DNA of 36,044 nt, from positions 1 to 36,044 of the forward strand of contig NZ_QWKZ01000019.1 in assembly GCF_003574085.1 (NCBI RefSeq), given 5' to 3'. Source of the DNA: Meiothermus luteus (GTDB lineage: Bacteria; Deinococcota; Deinococci; Deinococcales; Thermaceae). The position numbers and the translations under genes are program-made. Below the pieces are notes generated by a model, which was not told the DNA's origin, did no database searches, and saw only the letters and a list, made by a program, of their open reading frames with translations. Below are positions 1 to 7,296 of the stretch, piece after piece; the stretch's first letter is position 1, and each line of letters starts with the position of its first letter.

Positions 1-5
1 GGGCA

Positions 6-443
6 GTGAGGGGGCCTAAAGGCCTCAGCCTTTTGGAGCTGGTGGTGGTGGTAGCGGTGCTGGGGGTTCTCCTGGGGGTGGGGTTTGTCTCCCTCCAGAG
101 CTACCGGCAGAACCTGGCCATCCGGGAGGCCGCCCTTCAGGTGGCCACCGAGCTGATGAACATCCGCCAGCAGGCCCGCCGCCTTTCCCTCGACCATGTT
201 TTTGAGGCGCGCCAGGGTGGGTCCACTTACCAGGTGGGGCCCGCCGGTGCGCTGATGGAGCGGTCCCTCCCCGCGGGGGTGGTCTTCCAAAGGGTACCCG
301 CGGGCGGTAGGGTGACCTTCTATGCCCCCTACGGCCGGGTTAGCGCCGCCAACAGCACCTATGAGCTGCAGGGGCCAGGGGCGCGGGTCCTGCAGGTTAA
401 CATCGTGGGAAGCACGGGGAAGGTGGTGGTGCGTGCGCCGTAG
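6..443 (+). CDS. Type IV prepilin-like minor pilin (GspH/FimT type)
   Basis: A 145-residue protein with a class III prepilin signal: a short basic leader ending in Gly6, then LSLLE, so the conserved glutamate is at mature position 5 (residue 11). A hydrophobic helix of about 20 residues follows, then a globular C-terminal part rich in Gly and Val. Position +1 is Leu rather than the usual Phe, which is tolerated in minor pilins. It would be processed by a prepilin peptidase and join a type IV pilus or DNA-uptake pseudopilus. The GTG at 6 is the first usable start in view, but the frame is open to the window edge, so a start further upstream cannot be excluded. The stop overlaps the next prepilin gene by 11 bp, which suggests translational coupling. 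The family call is firm; the exact role (piliation or competence) is inferred. Confidence 0.85.
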   Translation: MRGPKGLSLLELVVVVAVLGVLLGVGFVSLQSYRQNLAIREAALQVATELMNIRQQARRLSLDHVFEARQGGSTYQVGPAGALMERSLPAGVVFQRVPAGGRVTFYAPYGRVSAANSTYELQGPGARVLQVNIVGSTGKVVVRAP

Positions 444-807
444 GGGTTTTTCCTTTGTGGAGGTGATGGTGGCCCTGGCCATTCTCTCCGTGGCCATCCT
501 GATGCTGACCTACCTGGGCTCGAGCTTCACCCTTACCCGCAACGCCCAGATAGACACCCAGGCCCAGGCCTATGCCCGAAGCTACTTTGACAGCCTGCGG
601 GCGGTCTGGGCCAACGAGGCTGCCTTTGAACGAGGGGTCCTGCCCAGCCTGCCCCTGCCCAGCGGCTTTTCCGGCCTCGAGCTGAACGTGGAGGAGGTGG
701 AGGCCCTGGGCCAGCGGGTGGTGTTGCGCCGGGTGAGCCTGAGCTTTTCCGGCCCCCAAGGCCGTGCCTACCGCTTCACCACCGAGGTGGTGCGGCCGCC
801 GCTGTAG
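433..807 (+). CDS. Type IV prepilin-like minor pilin (PilV/GspI type)
   Basis: A 124-residue protein beginning with GTG inside the end of the previous gene. The start was chosen because it gives a textbook prepilin leader, MRRRG, followed by FSFVE, with Phe at +1 and Glu at +5. A hydrophobic segment (roughly residues 9-28) forms the pilin N-terminal helix; the rest is a short globular domain. The 11-bp overlap upstream and 7-bp gap downstream place it in the middle of a three-gene pseudopilin operon. Three consecutive minor pilins resemble the pilA1-pilA2-pilA3 arrangement in Thermus thermophilus needed for natural transformation, but the comZ and pilA4 genes expected next are absent here. 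Function in pilus priming or DNA uptake is inferred from family and context. Confidence 0.85.
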   Translation: MRRRGFSFVEVMVALAILSVAILMLTYLGSSFTLTRNAQIDTQAQAYARSYFDSLRAVWANEAAFERGVLPSLPLPSGFSGLELNVEEVEALGQRVVLRRVSLSFSGPQGRAYRFTTEVVRPPL

Positions 808-814
808 AGGGTCT

Positions 815-1636
815 ATGCGTGCCACGGGCCTCACCCTTATTGAGATGCTCATCGCCGCTGCGGTTGGGGTGGCCATCCTGGCCTTGGTCGCAGCCGGACT
901 GCGCAGCGGCAGCGAAAGCCTGCGCTTTGTGCAGAACGCGCAGCTCCTCACAGAGGACCTGCGCACCGCGGGGAACCTGGTGAGCGACCTGGTGGCCACC
1001 GCGGCCTTCGTGTACCCTCCGGGGGTTACCCTTTCCATTGGTAGCCCGGGGGGCTACACGGTGCGCAACCCCAGCCGCGACGACAACGTCTGGCGGATTG
1101 GGCAGGACTCAGCCATCGCCCTGCTCCAGCCCCCCACCGAGGTAGCGGGAAGGGAGGTGGTGAAGTTCGTGATGGTCTACCCCCTAAGCCGCGGCTGGGT
1201 GGTGCGCAGGGCTTCAGGGGCCGAGAACCCCGGCCCCGACCCAGCCAACGACGACAAGTGGCTCCTTTACATCTACGAACAGAACCTGTCGGTGGGGGCC
1301 AGCCGCCTCCCCAACGGCCTGCCCGCGACCATTCCCACCGAGATTTCGGGCAGCAGCGGCAACCTTTTGGCCGACTACCTCCAGCCCGGGGGGTTCGTGG
1401 TGGCCTATTCGGACTGCTTGGCCTTTGACGAGGCGGGCTGGGCGGTTCAGGTCCCCTGTCCCCAGGCTCCGCCCAGGCCCCTCCGGGCCGAGCACAGCGC
1501 GGTTCGGGTGGCCTTCTCCCTGCAGGGCGAGATAAGCCAGGGCGAGCGGAACACCCGCATCCCGGCTCAGCCCCTGCGCTTTGAGGCTGCGCCGCGGAAC
1601 CTGCCCAAGCGGCAGGCCGAGGTGAGCCCCAACTAG
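815..1636 (+). CDS. Type IV prepilin-like minor pilin (PilW/GspJ type)
   Basis: A 273-residue protein starting with ATG at 815, three bases after a GAGGG ribosome-binding sequence. The leader MRATG is followed by LTLIE, placing Glu at mature position 5, then a hydrophobic Ala/Val-rich helix to about residue 28. The long extracytoplasmic domain, larger than in the two preceding pilins, fits the PilW/GspJ minor pseudopilin size class. It contains two cysteines about 15 residues apart (in SDCLAFD and VPCPQ), which could form a disulphide. It is the last pilin of the cluster: 21 nt later a P450 gene begins with its own putative promoter. The specific role at the pilus tip is inferred from the family. 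Confidence 0.83.
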   Translation: MRATGLTLIEMLIAAAVGVAILALVAAGLRSGSESLRFVQNAQLLTEDLRTAGNLVSDLVATAAFVYPPGVTLSIGSPGGYTVRNPSRDDNVWRIGQDSAIALLQPPTEVAGREVVKFVMVYPLSRGWVVRRASGAENPGPDPANDDKWLLYIYEQNLSVGASRLPNGLPATIPTEISGSSGNLLADYLQPGGFVVAYSDCLAFDEAGWAVQVPCPQAPPRPLRAEHSAVRVAFSLQGEISQGERNTRIPAQPLRFEAAPRNLPKRQAEVSPN

Positions 1637-1644
1637 CCGTCGGA

Positions 1645-1650
1645 TATCCT
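1645..1650 (+). promoter_or_regulatory. Putative -10 box for leaderless P450 mRNA
   Basis: TATCCT lies 7 nt before the ATG at 1658 and no Shine-Dalgarno sequence precedes that ATG. The spacing would put the transcription start at or next to the start codon. No convincing -35 element is visible. Confidence 0.5.
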
Positions 1651-1657
1651 TATACCT

Positions 1658-2971
1658 ATGACCTTTGACCCCACTGAGCTCGAGCTGCGTCAGGACCCGC
1701 TGGCCTTCTTCCTGCACCTCTCTCGCACCAGCCCCAACATCACCACCTTCCGCTTCGCCTCCGGTAGGGAGATCGTCCTGCTCAACCACCCCGACTTGAT
1801 CCGCGAGGTGCTGGTTGAGCGGGCCGATGAGTTCCACAAGTCCGACCTGACCCGGGCCTTTGCTGGGGGAATGGGCAACGGAATCCTGGTCTCGGAAGGG
1901 GAGTTCTGGAAGCAGCAGGTGCGCATCATGCGGCCGGCCTTCCACTACAAGCGCCTGCAGGGCTACGCCGAGGTGATGCGGCGGTTCGCCCTGGAGATGC
2001 TCGCCCACTGGCAAAACGGCGAGATTAGGCATCTCGAGGAGGATATGAACGCCCTCACCCTGCGGGTGGTGGCCAAGTGCATGTTTGATGTGGAGGCGGG
2101 GGAGGACCGGGAGATCATGCACCGAGCCATCATGCTAGGGCAGAAGGTGGTGGGTCAGATGGTCTACGGCTGGCTCAACCTACCGGACTGGCACCCGGGC
2201 CTAAACCGCGACGGCATCCGGGTGGTGCGGGCCCTAAACGAGATGGTGAGCCGCCACATCGCCTATCGCCGGGCCCGGGGCGACCTGGGGGACGACCTCC
2301 TCTCCATGCTCTTGGAAGCACAGCAGCAGCCCGGCGTGCAGCTCTCCGACCGGCAGGTGCGCGACGAGGTGCTCACGGTCATCACGGCCGGCCTCGAGAC
2401 CACCGCCAACGCGCTGGTCTGGACCTGGTACCTGCTTGACCGGCACCCCGAGGTGCGGGAGCGGCTCGAGGCCGAGGTGGACGCCTTGGAGGGCCCCCCG
2501 GGCTTTGAGGAGGTGCAGCGCCTGCCCTACCTGGACCAGGTCTTCAAGGAGAGCCTGCGGCTGTACCCGCCGGTCTGGATTATTGGCCGGGAGAACGTGC
2601 GCGAGCTGGAGCTGGGAGGAATGCGGCTGCCCCCTAGGACCCAGATTGTGATGTGCCAGTGGGCCACCCACCGCGACCCCCGCTTCTATGAGCAGCCCGA
2701 TGCCTTTATTCCCGAGCGCTGGACGCCGGAGTTTGAGCGGTCCTTGCCTAAAGGGGCCTACTTCCCCTTCAGCCTGGGCCCGCGGGTCTGCACCGGCCAG
2801 GGGTTTGCCACCATTGAGTACAAGATCATCGTGGCCACGGTGCTCCAGCGCTTCCGGCTCGAGCTGGCCCGGCCCGCCCCGGTGCGCCCCGAGCCCAACT
2901 TTACCCTCTGCGCCCACGGCGGGCTGCCCATGCGGGTCAAGGCCCGCCGGGCCCTACTGCCCCTGGACTGA
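1658..2971 (+). CDS. Cytochrome P450, CYP175-like candidate
   Basis: A 437-residue soluble cytochrome P450 with every class signature in order: the I-helix oxygen-activation motif AGLETT (residues 244-249), the K-helix ExxR (E298, R301), PERW (352-355) and the haem-binding loop FSLGPRVCTG with axial Cys378. There is no membrane anchor and no fused reductase, so a separate ferredoxin system is needed, and none is encoded nearby. In Thermus the comparable enzyme, CYP175A1, hydroxylates beta-carotene. A carotenoid substrate here is an inference from lineage and from the prenyl synthase at 11191, not from residues I can identify. The last 35 bp overlap the convergent folC gene. A leaderless start at 1658 fits the -10 box 7 nt upstream. 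Confidence 0.93.
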   Translation: MTFDPTELELRQDPLAFFLHLSRTSPNITTFRFASGREIVLLNHPDLIREVLVERADEFHKSDLTRAFAGGMGNGILVSEGEFWKQQVRIMRPAFHYKRLQGYAEVMRRFALEMLAHWQNGEIRHLEEDMNALTLRVVAKCMFDVEAGEDREIMHRAIMLGQKVVGQMVYGWLNLPDWHPGLNRDGIRVVRALNEMVSRHIAYRRARGDLGDDLLSMLLEAQQQPGVQLSDRQVRDEVLTVITAGLETTANALVWTWYLLDRHPEVRERLEAEVDALEGPPGFEEVQRLPYLDQVFKESLRLYPPVWIIGRENVRELELGGMRLPPRTQIVMCQWATHRDPRFYEQPDAFIPERWTPEFERSLPKGAYFPFSLGPRVCTGQGFATIEYKIIVATVLQRFRLELARPAPVRPEPNFTLCAHGGLPMRVKARRALLPLD

Positions 2972-4157
2972 TTTTCACTACCACCGCTTGGGCGGCCAGC
3001 TGCTTGAGCACCTCCCCCACCAGGTACAAAGAGCCGGTGACCAGAACCGTCGCCTCCTCCTTTCGGGCCGCCTCCACCGCGTCCTCCACCGCGGCCAGCG
3101 GCAGGTCAAAGTACGGGGCGGGAAAAAGCCCTTGGAGGGCCTGGGCCTGTAGGGCCCCCTGCCCGGCGCGGGTGTAGCGCAGGCTTAGGGCTTTGGGGAG
3201 GAGGGTTTGCAGGATGGTGGGGTAGTCCTTGCGGGGGAAGGCCCCAAAGACCAGGTGGAACCTTTCAAACTCCTCCGCTAGGGCCCGGGCGGCGGGGGGG
3301 TTGTGGGCCCCGTCCAGCACCACCGGCACCCCCTGGTAGCGTAGAAGCTGCATCCGTCCCGGGTGGTGGGCGGTGGACAGGCCTGCCGAGACCACCCCCT
3401 CGCCGTACCCCAGCAGCCGCAGGGCTGCCGCCGCCAGCCGGGCGTTCTGCCGCTGGAAGCGCCCTTGCAGGGAGGGTTCGGTGGGCAGGGCGAAGAGGGG
3501 GTTTCCCTCCGTCAGCACGTGCAAGGGCGCACCCTGTTCGGCGGCCACCGCCCGGATGACCTCCAGGCCCACCCCCTCGGCCCCGGTTACCACCGGCACA
3601 CCGGGGCGGATGGCCCCGGCCTTGTCCTGGGCCACGCCCAACAGCGAACCACCGAGGGTCTCCAGGTGGTCCTCCCCGATGTTGGTGATGATGGTGACCT
3701 CTACCCGGGGCAGCACGTTGGTCGCGTCCAGCGCCCCGCCGACCCCCGCCTCCACTGCGGCGATGCGCACCCCTAGGGAGGAGAAGTGCTGGAAGGCCAG
3801 GGCGGTGGTGAGGTCAAAAAAGGCCACCGGCTCCCGGAAGCGCTGCGAGCGGGCCCAGCGCACAAAGGCGCACACCTCGGCCTCCTCAATGGGCCCCAGG
3901 TGGGTACGGATGCGCTCGCGAAAGTCCACCAGGTGAGGGCTGGTGGTCGCCCCAAAGGCCTCCCTCGCGGTCCTGAAGGCCGCCTCGAGGTAGGCCACCA
4001 CACTGCCCTTGCCGTTGGTACCTACCACGTGCACCGCCGAGAAAGCCCTCTCGGGGTGGTCTAGGCGCTCCATTAGTTCCTGGATTCGGGAAAGCCCCCG
4101 CGGTGCGCCCCCGCGGGTCTGGGAAAAAAGCCACTCTACAGCCTCGGGATAGGTCAC
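2937..4157 (-). CDS. folC: Folylpolyglutamate synthase / dihydrofolate synthase
   Basis: A 406-residue Mur-ligase-family enzyme that adds glutamate to folates, and probably also to dihydropteroate, in the cytoplasm using ATP. The P-loop GTNGKGS is at residues 46-52. The family motifs TNIGEDH (central ATPase domain) and LDGAHNP (start of the C-terminal ligase domain) are present. Translation probably starts at a GTG 7 nt after a TAGACT -10 box, with no Shine-Dalgarno. The final 15 or so residues (Val, Pro and Gly rich) run into the antisense end of the P450 gene and look like a non-conserved tail. It lies 24 nt after a VWA-protein gene on the same strand, but the promoter between them suggests independent expression. 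Confidence 0.93.
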   Translation of the reverse strand: MTYPEAVEWLFSQTRGGAPRGLSRIQELMERLDHPERAFSAVHVVGTNGKGSVVAYLEAAFRTAREAFGATTSPHLVDFRERIRTHLGPIEEAEVCAFVRWARSQRFREPVAFFDLTTALAFQHFSSLGVRIAAVEAGVGGALDATNVLPRVEVTIITNIGEDHLETLGGSLLGVAQDKAGAIRPGVPVVTGAEGVGLEVIRAVAAEQGAPLHVLTEGNPLFALPTEPSLQGRFQRQNARLAAAALRLLGYGEGVVSAGLSTAHHPGRMQLLRYQGVPVVLDGAHNPPAARALAEEFERFHLVFGAFPRKDYPTILQTLLPKALSLRYTRAGQGALQAQALQGLFPAPYFDLPLAAVEDAVEAARKEEATVLVTGSLYLVGEVLKQLAAQAVVVKISPGAVGPGGP

Positions 4158-4164
4158 GGGCCCT

Positions 4165-4170
4165 AGTCTA
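4165..4170 (-). promoter_or_regulatory. Putative -10 box for leaderless folC mRNA
   Basis: On the minus strand TAGACT precedes the folC GTG by exactly 7 nt. It sits in the 24-nt gap after the VWA gene, so folC could be transcribed separately. No -35 is evident. Confidence 0.5.
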
Positions 4171-4181
4171 TCCGCTGCGAG

Positions 4182-5138
4182 CTAGAACACCCCTCGGCGC
4201 CACTGGGCCACCAGGAGGCTAGAGGCCAGCAGCAGCCCTGCGGCCAGGCCAAAAAGCCCGCTGACCTCGGTGCGCTGGGGCCGCCAGCCCACCACCCGAC
4301 TCAGGTTGCGGTAGGCCTGTCGGAGCGCCTCGGCCGACTCCGCCGCGTGGTACTGGCCGCCTGTGGACTGGGCAATGGCCCGTAGGGTTTCCTCGTCAAA
4401 CTGCATCCAGTACCCTCCCCATCCCCACCACTCGCCGCTGCTGGGGGGTGCGCTGGGTTCGCCCCGTCGACCCAGCCCAATGGTGTGCACCACTACCCCC
4501 ATCTCTTGAGCGAAGGCGGCGGCTTCCAGGGGTTCTATGCCGGTGTTGTTGCGGCCGTCGGAGAGGAGGACCACCGTGGAAGGCCCTAGAGGCTTTCCCC
4601 GCTCGTCCTTGGGAATGGCCCTCAGGCTCTCCAGAATCCCTTCCCCGATGGCGGTGCGGCGGGCCAGTTGCAGGAGCTCAATCTGCTCCACCACCCGTTC
4701 GTGGTCGGCGGTGGGCTCAGCCTCTATGGTGGCGTACCCGGCGAAGCTGACCAGGCCTACCTTAATGCCGTCGGGGAGGCTGCGCACGAAGTTTTGGGCT
4801 TCCCGCTTGGCTACGGTGATGCGGTCGGGGTGGATGTCCTGGGCCCGCATGGAGAGGCTCACGTCTATGGTGACGATCACCGTGGCCAGGCTGTCGGGGG
4901 CCGGAATTACCGCCTGCGGCCGGGCCAGGGCCAGAAGGGCCAAGAGCAAGGCCAGGCCGTATAGCCCCGCCCCCAGGTGGCGCTTCCAGCGGGGCTCGGC
5001 GGCTCGGACCAAGGGGCTTAGGCCGGGGTATAGGGCGTAAGCGCTGGCCTGTCCTTCCCTCACCCTGCGCCAATAGACCCAGACCAGCGCGGGGACGACC
5101 AGCAGCACCCAAAGCATCCAGGGTAGTTCAAAACTCAA
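4182..5138 (-). CDS. VWA-domain membrane protein, Bat (BatA) type
   Basis: A 318-residue membrane protein with a von Willebrand A domain. Membrane segments are at about residues 8-22, 56-72 and near the C terminus (about 292-312), and the VWA domain lies between the last two. The metal-ion-dependent adhesion site is complete: DVSLS at 92-96, Thr162 in TAIG, and Asp194 in SDGRNN. This fits the BatA/aerotolerance family, which normally works with a MoxR AAA+ ATPase; no moxR or batB is adjacent, which is unusual. I chose the TTG start because it follows AAGGGGG with 6-nt spacing and gives the family's typical F-x-x-PW N terminus; the internal ATG at residue 8 is the alternative. The gene is divergent from the UDG gene. 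Function in envelope stress or metal-linked protein maturation is only inferred. Confidence 0.85.
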   Translation of the reverse strand: MSFELPWMLWVLLVVPALVWVYWRRVREGQASAYALYPGLSPLVRAAEPRWKRHLGAGLYGLALLLALLALARPQAVIPAPDSLATVIVTIDVSLSMRAQDIHPDRITVAKREAQNFVRSLPDGIKVGLVSFAGYATIEAEPTADHERVVEQIELLQLARRTAIGEGILESLRAIPKDERGKPLGPSTVVLLSDGRNNTGIEPLEAAAFAQEMGVVVHTIGLGRRGEPSAPPSSGEWWGWGGYWMQFDEETLRAIAQSTGGQYHAAESAEALRQAYRNLSRVVGWRPQRTEVSGLFGLAAGLLLASSLLVAQWRRGVF

Positions 5139-5222
5139 GGCACACCCCCTTACCGCCGAGGTGGAACACCCTGAGTTTGAACCCGAACCCTACGGCCAAT
5201 GGTAGGCTCATTTACGGTTGGC

Positions 5223-5885
5223 ATGGACCCACAGGTTTTTTACACTGAGCTCACCGCCTGTAGGCGCTGCCCTCGGCTGGTGGCCTGGCGGGAGGAGGTG
5301 GGCCAGAAGAAGCGGGCCGCCTACCGCGAATGGACCTACTGGGCCCGGCCCGTGCCCGGCTTTGGCGACCTAGGGGCCCGGATTCTCATCTTTGGGCTGG
5401 CCCCGGGTGCGCACGGCTCCAACCGTACCGGGCGGCCCTTTACAGGCGATGCTTCGGGGGATTTCCTCTACCCCGCGCTTTACCGGGCGGGCCTGGCCAG
5501 CCAGCCCAGCTCTACCCACCGGGGCGACGGTCTGAGGCTAAAGGGGGTCTACATCACCGCGGCGGTGCGCTGTGTTCCGCCGGGCAACAAGCCTACCCCG
5601 GCCGAGCTTGCGGCCTGTGCGGGGTGGACGCGGGGGGAGCTGGCCTTCCTACCCCACCTACGGGTGTACCTGGCCCTGGGCCGGGTGGCCCACCAGGCCC
5701 TGTTGGACCTTTTTGGCCTCCGCCGTTCGGCCTACCCCTTTGCCCATGGGGCCGAGCACCCTCTGCCGGGCGGGGTGCTCCTGGACGCCTACCACGTGAG
5801 CCGCCAGAACACCCAGACCGGCAGGCTCACCGCAGCGATGCTGGATGCCGTGCTGCTTCGGGCCAAGGCCTTGGCGGGGTTGTAG
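5223..5885 (+). CDS. Uracil-DNA glycosylase, family 5 (UDGb)
   Basis: A 220-residue monofunctional DNA glycosylase that removes uracil (and in this family also hypoxanthine and other deaminated bases) in base-excision repair. Motif 1 is GLAPGAHG (58-65), the family-5 form that lacks the usual catalytic Asp or Asn. Motif 2 is HVSRQNTQTGR (191-201). Four cysteines (13, 16, 117 and 132) match the 4Fe-4S ligands of families 4 and 5. The start at 5223 was preferred over an in-frame ATG at 5199 because it gives the length and MD N terminus I recall for the Thermus thermophilus enzyme. The stop is 3 nt from the end of the convergent aquaporin gene. Identity is very secure for a thermophile facing cytosine deamination. 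Confidence 0.95.
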   Translation: MDPQVFYTELTACRRCPRLVAWREEVGQKKRAAYREWTYWARPVPGFGDLGARILIFGLAPGAHGSNRTGRPFTGDASGDFLYPALYRAGLASQPSSTHRGDGLRLKGVYITAAVRCVPPGNKPTPAELAACAGWTRGELAFLPHLRVYLALGRVAHQALLDLFGLRRSAYPFAHGAEHPLPGGVLLDAYHVSRQNTQTGRLTAAMLDAVLLRAKALAGL

Positions 5886-5888
5886 CCC

Positions 5889-6566
5889 CTACCCCTCCCC
5901 TTCAGCCGGGGCCGGTTGGGGCTGGCGGATTTCTTGGCTATAGAGATAGTCGTAGAGCAGCGCGGCCAGCCCAGCCCCCACCAAGGGGCCCACCCAGTAC
6001 ACCCAGTGGGCGGCCCACTCCCCTCCGATGAGGGCCGGGCCCAGTACCCGGGCAGGGTTCATGGCCGCGCCGGAGACCGGCCCTCCAATCAGGATGCCCA
6101 TCGTCACCGCCAGGCCAATGGCCAGTCCAGCGAAGCTAAAGCGGTTGTGGACGGCGGAGCCGAAGATTACGGCCACTAGAAAAAGGGTCAGGAACACCTC
6201 CATCATCAGGGCCTGTACCACGCTGTGGCCGCTCCCCGGGGCTGGGGTACCCTCGGCCACGGCGTTGCCTCCATAGAGCGCTCCGATGAAAAACGCCGCC
6301 ACAAGCCCCCCCAGGAGCTGGGCCACCGTGTAGCCGAGGGCCTCTAGGGGAGAGATGCGTCCGGTGATGAGCATGGCGAAGGTCACCGCGGGGTTGAAGT
6401 GGGCCCCCGAGATGGTTCCTAGGGCCAGCACCAGGAGGCCCACCGCCAGACCCGGGGCCAGGGCAACCGCCATCCCCTCGCCCTGGCTGGCGGCAATAGA
6501 GCCAATGGCCGCAAAGCACATGGTGAAGACGCCGAGGAACTCGGCTAGAAGGGCTTTTGGGGTCAT
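5889..6566 (-). CDS. Aquaporin / MIP-family channel
   Basis: A 225-residue integral membrane channel with six predicted helices and both NPA half-helices: SGAHFNPAV (NPA at 58-60) and SGAAMNPAR (NPA at 170-172). It starts at ATG 6566 after a strong GGAGGG ribosome-binding site. Aligning by eye to E. coli AqpZ from each NPA, the four selectivity-filter positions (AqpZ F43, H174, T183, R189) become Pro38, Ile158, Ala167 and Arg173. Lacking the filter His and Phe, the pore should be wider and more hydrophobic than a water-only channel. Ile and the Arg resemble archaeal AqpM. Glycerol, dissolved gases or small uncharged solutes are plausible substrates; I cannot say which. The gene is divergent from the HD protein and shares no operon. 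Confidence 0.92.
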   Translation of the reverse strand: MTPKALLAEFLGVFTMCFAAIGSIAASQGEGMAVALAPGLAVGLLVLALGTISGAHFNPAVTFAMLITGRISPLEALGYTVAQLLGGLVAAFFIGALYGGNAVAEGTPAPGSGHSVVQALMMEVFLTLFLVAVIFGSAVHNRFSFAGLAIGLAVTMGILIGGPVSGAAMNPARVLGPALIGGEWAAHWVYWVGPLVGAGLAALLYDYLYSQEIRQPQPAPAEGEG

Positions 6567-6629
6567 CTTTCCCTCCGGCCCTTACCTTACCCCAAGCGCC
6601 TACCCCAAGACCAGGGCGCTTTGAGGCGG

Positions 6630-6635
6630 TAGCAT
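6630..6635 (+). promoter_or_regulatory. Putative -10 box for leaderless HD-protein mRNA
   Basis: TAGCAT is followed 7 nt later by the GTG start at 6643. It lies in the 76-bp divergent region between the aquaporin and HD genes. No -35 is recognised. Confidence 0.4.
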
Positions 6636-6642
6636 AAGGGGC

Positions 6643-7104
6643 GTGTGGCGACGCTTGAGGCGGCTGTGGAGGGCTTTTTTTCCGGCTCGAGCCAACCCCG
6701 ACGACGCTTGGGCGCTGGGGGAGTTGCGGCTCGAGGAGGCCCACCTCTACAAGGCCATGGACTCCCGCGACCGGGAGCACGCGGTGTGGGTGGCCCGGCG
6801 CTTGCTGGAGCGTTACCCGGAGGCCCCTGGGTTTGTGGTACGGGCGGCTTTGCTCCACGACTGTGGCAAGGCCCTCAGGCCTTACCGCCCCTTGGAGCGG
6901 ATTTTGACCGGCCTCCTCAGGCTAGATGTGCCCATTGAGCCGTTGCAGAAGGGGCTTATAGGCGCTTGGCAAATTCGCCAGCACCACCCGGAGTACGGCG
7001 CGGCCCGCATTCTAGACCCCCAGGTGGCCCAGATCGTGCGGGAACACCACCGCCCAAGAAGCCTTTGGGCAAGCCGGCTTTGTGAGGTGGACGAGGAGTT
7101 TTAG
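6643..7104 (+). CDS. HD-domain phosphohydrolase-like protein
   Basis: A 153-residue protein with an HD metal-dependent phosphohydrolase fold. Metal-ligand candidates appear in the expected order: His46 (in DREH), His72-Asp73 (in LLHDCGK), His114/His115, His135/His136 and Asp150. This extra-histidine pattern is seen in di-metal HD enzymes such as YqeK-type diadenosine tetraphosphatases, but the protein is short and I cannot name the substrate. The N terminus (MWRRLRRLWRAFF) is strongly basic and amphipathic and could bind membrane or nucleic acid. The GTG start fits a leaderless transcript. The stop is 3 nt from the end of the convergent small ORF at 7108. Confidence 0.78.
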   Translation: MWRRLRRLWRAFFPARANPDDAWALGELRLEEAHLYKAMDSRDREHAVWVARRLLERYPEAPGFVVRAALLHDCGKALRPYRPLERILTGLLRLDVPIEPLQKGLIGAWQIRQHHPEYGAARILDPQVAQIVREHHRPRSLWASRLCEVDEEF

Positions 7105-7107
7105 GGC

Positions 7108-7239
7108 TCAGTCCAGCCACTTTAACAGCCGCCTGAGCCTGCTCTTCCTCGTCCGGCGGTAGAACAAGGAGCGGTTGAGGCGTTTAGCCACGAGCCTGTG
7201 GAGTGCCCACAACGCCAGCTTGAGAAGGAGCCTTTTCAT
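7108..7239 (-). CDS. Small basic 43-residue ORF (candidate gene)
   Basis: A 132-nt reading frame on the minus strand, starting ATG at 7239 with AGAGG seven bases upstream and stopping TGA at 7108. The product begins MKRLLLKLALWAL and is extremely rich in Arg, Lys and Leu, with about 14 basic residues in 43, mainly in the second half. It could be a membrane-active or nucleic-acid-binding micro-protein. Support for a real gene: it has a ribosome-binding site, it ends 3 nt from the convergent HD gene (the same tight packing seen at other junctions here), and it fills what would otherwise be a 190-bp hole after dxs. I do not recognise a family; a chance ORF remains possible. Confidence 0.5.
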   Translation of the reverse strand: MKRLLLKLALWALHRLVAKRLNRSLFYRRTRKSRLRRLLKWLD

Positions 7240-7296
7240 TCCTAAACCTCTGAAAAGCCAGGCCGGGCCTCGGATGGCCTTCGGCCAAACCTCAGC

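Noticed and set aside
397-1038. Long minus-strand open frame across the prepilin genes
   Set aside because: It is antisense to three clear pilin genes, has no recognisable domain, and its composition is what GC-rich third-position bias produces on the opposite strand.
2941-2953. GGCCC-GCC-GGGCC hairpin near the P450/folC junction as a terminator
   Set aside because: The loop is only 3 nt and no T-tract follows closely on either strand.
7252-7292. Possible dxs terminator (GGCC-rich hairpins followed by CTTTTC on the minus strand)
   Set aside because: Several alternative short stems compete and the T-run is short and interrupted, so I do not claim a terminator.
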